Shown here: positions 7,039-10,776 of the stretch, one piece after another
How the letters are laid out: the number at the start of each line of letters is the position of its first letter
Position numbering within the stretch: position 1 is the first letter of the stretch
DNA from: Baffinella frigidus
Lineage: Eukaryota > Cryptophyceae > Cryptomonadales > Baffinellaceae
NCBI GenBank assembly: GCA_026770585.1
Contig: MU647216.1
Location: 19,711 to 30,486 of the forward strand
Length of the DNA: 10,776 nt
Direction: 5' to 3'
Translations under genes and position numbers: made by a program
The notes under the pieces: generated by a model
What the model was told of the DNA's origin: nothing
Database searches by the model: none
What the model saw: only the letters and a program-made list of their open reading frames with translations

Positions 7039-7251
7039 TCAGAAGTAGGGCTGCATCCTGACGCGGCCCTGGTCCGCGAGGAGAAGATTCCCCGGCTTGA
7101 GCCCCGGCGTGCGGTGTGCCATGATCTCCGCAAAGTGCGCGCCACTCGCCTCCCGCGCCTCCCGCGCGGGGCGAGCCTCGGTGGGAACCTCGCTCCTGGC
7201 CCCGGGCGCCCGCCCGCGCAGCTCCCCCCAGATCCGCTGCGCTACCACCAT
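7039..7251 (-). CDS. C-terminal gene fragment of unknown family
   Basis: On the minus strand an ATG at 7251-7249 leads through 70 codons to TGA at 7041-7039. By hand count 62 of 70 sense codons end in G or C. The overlapping + strand frame (7048-7273) has clearly weaker third-position bias (about 58 of 75). The peptide begins MVVAQRIWGELRGR and continues through a charged, Ala/Arg/Glu-rich helix to a QPYF C-terminus. The frame stays open upstream of the ATG into the family-1 element (codons for RRGDRD before MVV), so the true start may be further right or removed by the insertion. CTGCAG at the element edge could act as an acceptor. It is a hypothetical protein with no domain recognised. Confidence 0.4.
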   Translation of the reverse strand: MVVAQRIWGELRGRAPGARSEVPTEARPAREAREASGAHFAEIMAHRTPGLKPGNLLLADQGRVRMQPYF

Positions 7252-7269
7252 GTCGCGGTCTCCACGCCT

Positions 7270-7366
7270 GCAGGGGTACCTCGCTTATAAGAAACCAACC
7301 CCCTCCCTAGGACCCTACAGTAGCGCTACGCCTCGGGCCCTATGGTGGTCCTAGGGAGAGGGGCGG
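7270..7366 (-). mobile_element. foldback family 1 copy lacking right TIR, bracketed by 19-bp repeat
   Basis: It starts GCAGGGGTACCTCGCTTATA (one change from the canonical end). It contains CCTAGGACCCTACAGTAG and GGGCCCTATGGTGGTCCTAG, the core in reverse orientation relative to 822-940. The expected right TIR is missing after GGGGCGG. The flanks are TGTCGCGGTCTCCACGCCT (7251-7269) and the same 19 bp with two changes (7367-7385). The left repeat ends exactly at the element's first base. Confidence 0.75.
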
Positions 7367-7422
7367 TGTCGCGGTGTGCACGCCTAGAGTTAACCCACCC
7401 GGTTCAGGGGTTGCGCTTTGCG

Positions 7423-7770
7423 GTTTAGGGTTTAGGGTTTAGGGTTCAGGGTTTAGGGTTTGGGGTGTAGGGATTAGGGAATAGGGATTAGGGATTCGCG
7501 TTTTGGGTTTCGGGTTTCGGGTTTCGGGTTTGGGGTGTAGGGATTAGGGATTAGGGATTAGGGATTAGTGTTTAGTGTTTAGTGTTTAGTGTTTAGTGTT
7601 TAGTGTTTAGTGTTTAGGGTTTCGGGTTTCGGGTTTCGGGTTTCGGGTTCAGGGTTCAGGGTTCAGGATGCAGGGTTCAGAGTCCAGGCTTGAGGGTTTA
7701 TGGTTCAGGGTTCAGGGTTCAGGGTTCAGGGGTCAGATGTCAGGGTTCCAGGATCTACGGTTCTGGAAAT
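7423..7770 (+). repeat. interstitial telomere-like tract 2 with homogenised variant blocks
   Basis: The G-rich strand is on +, as in tract 1. Blocks of single variants follow each other: TTTAGGG at about 7423-7445, TTTCGGG around 7503-7528, four perfect GGGATTA at 7540-7567, six perfect TTTAGTG at 7571-7612, then TTTCGGG again and TTCAGGG to about 7735. A longer unit, GGGTTTGGGGTGTAGGGATT plus AGGGA, occurs at 7456-7480 and 7526-7550, a 70-bp higher-order duplication. The tract ends at the family-1 copy at 7779. Confidence 0.9.
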
Positions 7771-7778
7771 CAGGGGTT

Positions 7779-7897
7779 ACAGGGGTACCTCGCTCATAAG
7801 AAACTACACCCCCCCTTGGACCACCATAGGGCCCTAGGCATAGGCCTACTGTAGGGTCCTAGGGGGAGGCAGTTTCTGATGAGCGAGGTACCCCTGT
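7779..7897 (+). mobile_element. foldback family 1, second full-length copy (119 bp)
   Basis: It has the same length and orientation as 822-940 and nearly the same core (CCACCATAGGGCCCTAGGCA, CCTACTGTAGGGTCCTAGG). The right TIR has one change (TTTCTGATGAG). The 5-bp flanks (GGGTT and GGGCG) do not match, so no target-site duplication is evident. It sits at the right border of telomere-like tract 2. The outward ATG in its right TIR starts an 87-codon frame into the acidic minisatellite. Confidence 0.88.
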
Positions 7898-7960
7898 GGG
7901 CGTGCGGTGCATTGCCGGAGGGGACCTCGAGTCGCCCATGCGTTGCGTGGCGCGAGGTCC

Positions 7961-8097
7961 ACGCCAGAGTGCAGGAGGGTGAAGAGGAGGGTGAGGAGGG
8001 TGAGGAGGAGGGTGAGGAGGAGGGTGAGGAGGGTGAGGAGGGTGAGGAGGAGGAGGAGGATGAGGATGCGGATGACCACGCCAGAGAGCAGGAGGGT
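7961..8097 (+). repeat. GAGGGT/GAGGAG minisatellite with flanking repeats
   Basis: Irregular GAGGGTGAGGAGGAGGGTGA units run from about 7974 to 8066. They are bracketed by CACGCCAGAGTGCAGGAGGGTG (read as CACGCCAGAG, one or two changed bases, GCAGGAGGGTG) on the left and its close copy at about 8077-8097 on the right. One + frame reads as a Glu/Gly/Asp-rich acidic run, starting MSEVPL within the upstream element and stopping at 8140-8142. I treat this as low-complexity sequence, not a gene. Confidence 0.8.
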
Positions 8098-8110
8098 GTT
8101 GATTTTTTTA

Positions 8111-8130
8111 AACCGCGTGTGAACGCGGTT
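8111..8130. repeat. 8-bp perfect hairpin with GTGA loop
   Basis: AACCGCGT, loop GTGA, ACGCGGTT. A T-run (8103-8109) precedes it rather than follows it, so on the minus strand the stem would be followed by A-rich template giving a terminator-like shape. In a eukaryotic context no function is implied. A TTGACTTTTG word repeats at 8132-8141 and 8165-8174 next to it. Confidence 0.6.
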
Positions 8131-8236
8131 GTTGACTTTTGAAAACCACTGCCTTGAAGGGGAATTGACTTTTGGCGAGACCTTCCAAGACTCTGGCGTG
8201 GGTTGCAGGGGCTTCCGAAAGCAAAAAGGCATCTCC

Positions 8237-8258
8237 GTTTCTCAAGAGTTTCTCAAGA
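8237..8258 (+). repeat. 11-bp tandem duplication
   Basis: GTTTCTCAAGA occurs twice in direct succession (8237-8247 and 8248-8258), shortly before the family-3 left arm. The stretch 8131-8278 otherwise holds nothing recognisable. Confidence 0.7.
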
Positions 8259-8278
8259 GCCACACAGCGGACTTTGAA

Positions 8279-8421
8279 GGGATTTCGAATAACCCCTAAG
8301 CGACACGACCTAGGACCCTACGGTAGGCAATCCGTAGGGACATAGGGGGGGTTCCTACGGATAAGGTAACGGAAACTCGGGCTCCCAGAGCCCGAAAACC
8401 CCTTCGAAGCCCGGTGTGTGG
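8279..8421 (-). mobile_element. family 3 left arm (about 143 bp), inverted to 9011-9154
   Basis: It begins GGGATTTCGAATAACCCC, an exact 18-bp inverted match to 9137-9154. It continues with TACGACC-like sequence, CCCTACGGTAGGCAA, GTAGGGACATAGGGGGG, TTCCTACGGATAAGGTA, a hairpin, and GGTGTGTGG. The hairpin is TCGGGCTC, loop CCA, GAGCCCGA (8377-8395). The arm aligns with the reverse complement of the right arm over its whole length, with some substitutions and small indels. Confidence 0.82.
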
Positions 8422-8541
8422 TAGCGGTGCAGACCTGGAGTCGGCAATGCCAGACGTGAGGCCATCCAGCGCCGCTCGCATCTTCCGCTGGTCTTCCCCC
8501 GACTCCGCCACCACCTTCCCCTGCCGAAATGCCATTTCGGC

Positions 8542-8630
8542 TTTAATAGTCAGCTTTTGCTTAAAATATGTCAACTTTGGGTCTAAAATGATTTTAATCC
8601 GTGCCGTATTCCCTAAAGTTGTGGGAATTG
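8542..8630 (+). repeat. 89-bp repeat, copy 1 (partner at 9540)
   Basis: It runs from TTTAATAGTCAGC to GTGGGAATTG and is identical to 9540-9628 except for one base (GCCGTATT here, GCCATATT there). The spacing is exactly 998 bp. On the minus strand both copies are open (IKIILDPKLTYFKQKLTIK), but flanking frames differ and the ORFs are short, so coding is not supported. Confidence 0.9.
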
Positions 8631-8638
8631 TCTCCTCT

Positions 8639-8799
8639 GCCTCAGCGCCCCCGTGAGACCACACACCGGGCTACGACGCCATTTCCGCCCCATTTCGGGC
8701 CGTCTTTCCCTTACCTTATCCGTAGGAACCCCCCGATGTCTCTACAGGTTGCCTACCGTAGGGTCGTATGTCTGCCTCCCCCGCCTCAGCGCCCCCGTG
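8639..8799 (+). mobile_element. family 3 internal copy flanked by 17-bp direct repeat
   Basis: GAGACCACACACCGGGCTAC through GGGTCGTATGTC (about 8654-8772) is a third copy, in the same orientation as the right arm and truncated before the GGGGTTATTCGAAATCCC terminus. It is bracketed by a perfect 17-bp repeat GCCTCAGCGCCCCCGTG at 8639-8655 and 8783-8799. The bracket could be an unusually long target duplication or the product of a local tandem duplication. Confidence 0.65.
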
Positions 8800-8869
8800 C
8801 CACTCGAGGCTGGAAAGGGAAGCATTTTAAATGTAGGGTTGTTAAATTTAGTAGCAGTCACGGGCAGGC

Positions 8870-8911
8870 TTGGTCACGTATCTAACAGATTTCTGTCAGA
8901 TATGTGACCAA
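8870..8911. repeat. 19-bp near-perfect hairpin
   Basis: TTGGTCACGTATCTAACAG (8870-8888), loop ATTT (8889-8892), then CTGTCAGATATGTGACCAA (8893-8911). Seventeen of 19 positions pair in DNA; one of the two mismatches is a G-T that would pair in RNA. It is the longest compact hairpin in the window and is centred in the family-3 interior. It resembles a miRNA-precursor-sized stem only loosely and is rather short for one. Confidence 0.8.
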
Positions 8912-9010
8912 ACGCCCCTATTTGTGTGAAAAATACTACACACCTTTTTTCCCCCACTTGAAAAAGAATCCCTGTTTTAAAATAGTCACATTTCTAGCCT
9001 CGAGTGGTGA

Positions 9011-9154
9011 GACCACACAGCGGGCTACGACGGAATTACCGGCCCACTTCGGGCCGGCTTTCCGGTACCTTATCCGTAGGAACCCCCCTATGTCCCTACA
9101 GGTTGCCTACCGTAGGGTCGTACGTCTTATCGCTTGGGGGTTATTCGAAATCCC
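9011..9154 (+). mobile_element. family 3 right arm (144 bp)
   Basis: It runs from GACCACACAGCGGGCTACGA to GGGGTTATTCGAAATCCC. The hairpin here is CCGGCCC, loop ACTTC, GGGCCGG (9039-9057). It occupies the same place as the left-arm hairpin but has different stem bases on both sides. The motif CCTTATCCGTAGGAACCCCC and CTACAGGTTGCCTACCGTAG are shared with the internal copy. With the left arm it encloses 8279-9154 as an 876-bp inverted-repeat unit without a transposase ORF. Confidence 0.82.
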
Positions 9155-9363
9155 GCCTTAGCCCGACCGTGAGGGACCCCTGCCGAGGGGCAGACTGAGA
9201 GTGATCCACTTAGTGCAACGGCCAGGGAGGAGTCTTGCCTAACCATCTTCCACGGTCTAGGCCGCGCCAGGTCACAAGTTGCATTTTCATTTTACTACAC
9301 CATCTACGGGTAAAGTTGATTCTCACCAGGGAAACACGCTAAAAGTGTTGAGAATTGGAGCCC
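9155..9363. other. about 200 bp with only small hairpins
   Basis: CCCCT, loop GCCG, AGGGG lies at 9177-9190, and AACAC/GTGTT at 9333-9349. No frame or other repeat was recognised. GAGAATTGGAGCCC at the right end resembles GGGAATTGGAGCCG after the 89-bp repeat (about 9619-9633). Confidence 0.45.
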
Positions 9364-9413
9364 TTCGTGGGCGCTACAATGTTTTTTTTTGTACCACGAA
9401 ACACCTTTAGCGC
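9364..9413 (+). other. potential H-type pseudoknot fold
   Basis: TTCGTGG (9364-9370) pairs with CCACGAA (9394-9400), and GCGCTA (9371-9376) pairs with TAGCGC (9408-9413). The order is stem1-stem2-stem1'-stem2', which is pseudoknot topology. A nine-T run (9382-9390) lies in the loop. Both stems are perfect but short, and no homolog is in the window to test covariation. Confidence 0.35.
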
Positions 9414-9453
9414 GAAACGTTGCGTGTGAAATTCCCACTTGTGACCTGGCGTG

Positions 9454-9695
9454 GAGAGGTCAGCCTGCTGCTGTCCTCTCACACTATTGAAAAGCTCTAG
9501 CCCGCTCTGTCCATCTATTCGCTTTAAAACGAATTTGTGTTTAATAGTCAGCTTTTGCTTAAAATATGTCAACTTTGGGTCTAAAATGATTTTAATCCGT
9601 GCCATATTCCCTAAAGTTGTGGGAATTGGAGCCGCTTAGTCTTGGAATCCAAGATCGGTTACAGGAGAGGGCAGCCTGCAGCGGTTCTCTCACAG
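9454..9695 (+). repeat. degenerate direct repeat flanking the 89-bp repeat copy 2
   Basis: GAGAGGTCAGCCTGCTGCTG and TCCTCTCACAC (9454-9484) resemble GAGAGGGCAGCCTGCAGCGG and TTCTCTCACAG (9665-9695). Together with the GAATTGGAGCC words at about 9350 and 9621, this suggests an old tandem duplication of about 210-270 bp. Confidence 0.5.
9540..9628 (+). repeat. 89-bp repeat, copy 2 (partner at 8542)
   Basis: It is identical to 8542-8630 apart from one transition. Both copies start at TTTAATAGTCAGC and both end at GGGAATTG, after which the sequences are unrelated. These sharp boundaries suggest a mobile or recently converted segment. No terminal inverted repeat or target duplication is visible. 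Confidence 0.9.
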
Positions 9696-9704
9696 ACACA
9701 GGCG

Positions 9705-9993
9705 TTTCTCGAAAGTAAGGGCACGCACCGCCCTAGGGTCCTACCGTAGGGCTAGGCCGAGGTGCATATAATGCGAAAAGCTTTCGCCAGCAGACCCCTT
9801 CGGAGGTCCGCTGGCGAGGGACTTACCGGCTCTAAAATGATTTAAAAAGCAATTTCAGGACGTTTAAAACCCTAAATTGTTTTACATTATAAAATTTGTA
9901 CGGAGTCACGTCCAAATAAGGGGTTCGCTGGCGATAGCTTTTTGCATGACATATGACCACCCTAGGGCGGTGCGTGCCCTGAATTTCGAGAAA
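9705..9993. mobile_element. foldback family 4 (289 bp) with long subterminal inverted arms
   Basis: Outer arms 9705-9739 and 9959-9993 pair at 33 of 35 positions, running TTTCTCGAAA...GGGCACGCACCGCCCTAGGG. Inner arms 9771-9798 and 9920-9947 pair at 24 of 28. The left arm carries an extra CCTACCGTAGGGCTAGG block between the two, the core also seen in families 1 to 3. Just inside the left arm is a strong hairpin (listed separately). The interior (9830-9910) is AT-rich. No ORF of note is present. Confidence 0.85.
9785..9816 (+). other. 12-bp hairpin capped by cUUCGg-type tetraloop
   Basis: CGCCAGCAGACC (9785-9796) pairs with GGTCCGCTGGCG (9805-9816) with one A-C mismatch. The loop closes as C-TTCG-G (9798-9803), the exceptionally stable UUCG tetraloop common in structured RNAs. 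The right part CGCTGGCG recurs in the right arm of the element (about 9926-9933), so alternative pairings exist. Confidence 0.6.
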
Positions 9994-10311
9994 TCCCGGT
10001 AGGCCCTCTTGCCAGAACCCACGAGTGTGAATCGGGTTTGGAAATGCGAGGAGCAGACCTATGGCTCTGCCTGTTAAAAACTGGGCTCGCGATATCACAC
10101 GTTTCTTAAGGCTCACAGACTTTTGTGTCACTCAACTCAAGGCTCAAGGGCCTGATTTAGGACCTGTATCGAGAATAATAAAGAAGAAAGAAGAAGAAGT
10201 TTCCGAGCACACACGCGCCACTAAAACACATTTATTGCGAGCGCGCGTTTACTACTCTAGGACCTTGAGGTTCTTCGAGCTCCCAACATAGGCGGACACC
10301 GAACCTTATCC
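9994..10311. other. no gene recognised; AAG-rich patch
   Basis: An AATAATAAAG followed by a purine GAA/AAG-rich stretch lies at 10174-10200. AATAAA-like words could be polyadenylation-related, but no upstream coding frame supports it. Short frames on both strands (9832-10131 on -, 10061-10291 on +) have no bias or motif. Confidence 0.45.
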
Positions 10312-10357
10312 TGCAGAAAGGCCATGCTTCCTTTCGGACCACATCAGGCCCCCCGGT
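10312..10357 (+). repeat. dispersed repeat, copy 2 (partner at 6239)
   Basis: GCAGAAAGGCCATGCTTCCT and the following TTTCGGACCACATCAGGCCC match 6239-6285. A small stem, GAAAGG/CCTTTC, forms here but is imperfect in the other copy. What lies to the right (to 10528) is not shared and shows no recognised feature. Confidence 0.6.
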
Positions 10358-10528
10358 GCAGAAGGATCGCGGCAGAAACCGGCTAAAGGGTATCCTCATC
10401 GGGCATGTGACAGCGTAACGACATCGATTTCTGGTCAGTCCGCACACCAGGACAAAGCAAGACGGCTCAAGGCCCATGGCATCCCATCGTTAAGCTCTGA
10501 GTTTCATCGAGGGGGACGCAGGCCCACG

Positions 10529-10588
10529 GCTAGGGCCCTATGGTGGCCCTATGGGGGAGGCAGTTTCTTATGAGCGAGGTACCCCTGT
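10529..10588 (-). mobile_element. foldback family 1, left-truncated copy
   Basis: GCTAGGGCCCTATGGTGGCC and CTATGGGGGAGGCAGTTTCT lead to the canonical end TATGAGCGAGGTACCCCTGT at 10588. Half of the core and the left TIR are missing. The core orientation is opposite to the copy at 822. The end abuts ACAGGGG (10589-10595), giving a 14-bp perfect palindrome CCCCTGTACAGGGG at 10582-10595, as if a second terminus began here. Confidence 0.78.
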
Positions 10589-10620
10589 ACAGGGGGGCCT
10601 GATATGATCCAGAGACGGAC

Positions 10621-10776
10621 CTGCGAGGCGGCGAAGGAGCGCCAGGAGTTGGGTTCTCGCTCGCTCTCTGCCGTGAGCCGCGCGAGTAGCGCCGGGTCTG
10701 CCGAGGCCCACGCCAGGTCATGCGTCGGAAGTTCAGGACGCAACGGTTCGTTTCGTGGTACTAAACGGTACGTACT
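10621..10776 (-). CDS. partial coding exon running off the right edge, family unknown
   Basis: On the minus strand the frame is open from the window edge (10776) through the segment PTHDLAWASADPALLARLTA and on to EREPNSWRSFAASQ. From PTHD to the CAG codon, 30 of 36 codons end in G or C. CAG at 10623-10621 is followed by GTCCGT, a possible donor site, so the exon may end there and the family-1 element would lie in the intron. Without splicing, the frame continues through the element's TIR (reading YLAHKK) to TAG at 10551-10549. The peptide looks helical and charged. I recognise no domain, and the start lies outside the window. Confidence 0.4.

Noticed and set aside
4681-7770. A true chromosome end or CRISPR-like array
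   Set aside because: Non-telomeric DNA follows on both sides, and the repeats are contiguous degenerate heptamers with no spacer structure.
7907-8122. Arg/Val-rich ORF (RRVRRVRR) across the GAGGGT minisatellite
   Set aside because: It is the alternative frame of a low-complexity tandem repeat; such frames are open simply because the repeat contains no stops.
8296-8664. 122-codon minus-strand ORF
   Set aside because: It crosses the family-3 arm, the 89-bp repeat and unrelated flank. The segment shared with 9540-9628 is conserved at the nucleotide level with no sign of protein-level selection.
1-10776. rRNA genes, a dinoflagellate-type spliced leader, a transposase, reverse transcriptase or viral genes
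   Set aside because: I looked for long conserved coding frames, rRNA-like blocks and the spliced-leader sequence and saw none. The longest frames are under 190 codons and lack family motifs.

Overview
This window looks like repeat-dominated nuclear DNA of a eukaryote, most likely a GC-rich microalga or other protist. It has no operons, no ribosome-binding-site architecture and no long open reading frames. It holds interstitial arrays of the TTTAGGG (Arabidopsis-type) telomere repeat, a 460-bp pyrimidine minisatellite ending in a splice-acceptor-like tract, and many short foldback elements with terminal inverted repeats (TIRs). TTTAGGG telomeres occur in plants, many green algae and several secondary-plastid lineages, so they do not fix the taxon. 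I see no complete, recognisable protein-coding gene. Four stretches have a coding-like composition and are listed as gene edges or remnants at low to moderate confidence: a candidate terminal exon at 467-511 (+), a remnant at about 2237-2756 (-), a C-terminal fragment at 7039-7251 (-), and an exon open to the right window edge at 10621-10776 (-).

Layout. 1-463 is a CT-rich minisatellite, possibly intronic, followed by a 15-codon candidate last exon. 512-820 is 3' flank with a 20-bp tandem repeat. 822-940 is the reference copy of foldback family 1. 1120-1948 holds two diverged direct duplications. 2237-2756 is a possible minus-strand gene remnant. 2781-4210 is a diverged direct duplication, unit A and unit B, separated by a truncated family-2 element; unit A carries an AT-rich foldback insertion missing from B. 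4211-4680 has no recognised content. 4681-6235 is a degenerate telomere-like tract interrupted by a composite family-1 insertion. 6239-6902 holds mixed repeats, a short family-1 copy and an intact family-2 element. 7039-7366 is a coding-like fragment abutting a family-1 element that is bracketed by a 19-bp imperfect repeat. 7423-7770 is a second telomere-like tract built of homogenised variant blocks. 7779-7897 is a full-length family-1 copy, followed by an acidic-repeat minisatellite. 8279-9154 is a family-3 unit with about 143-bp inverted arms and a third internal copy. 9705-9993 is a 289-bp foldback element (family 4). 10313-10776 holds a dispersed repeat, a truncated family-1 copy and the edge exon.

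The strongest biological signal is the set of at least five small-element families. Their termini differ, but all carry a related palindromic core built from CCTAGG, CCTACNGTAGG and GGGCCC words. CCTAGG occurs 20 times by my count, against about 2.6 expected by chance at equal base frequencies, and every copy lies inside one of these elements. Two families contain hairpins that look structurally conserved. This is consistent with non-autonomous DNA transposons (MITEs) or foldback elements accumulating in a subtelomere-like region. No transposase is present here, and the mobilising enzyme cannot be inferred from this window.
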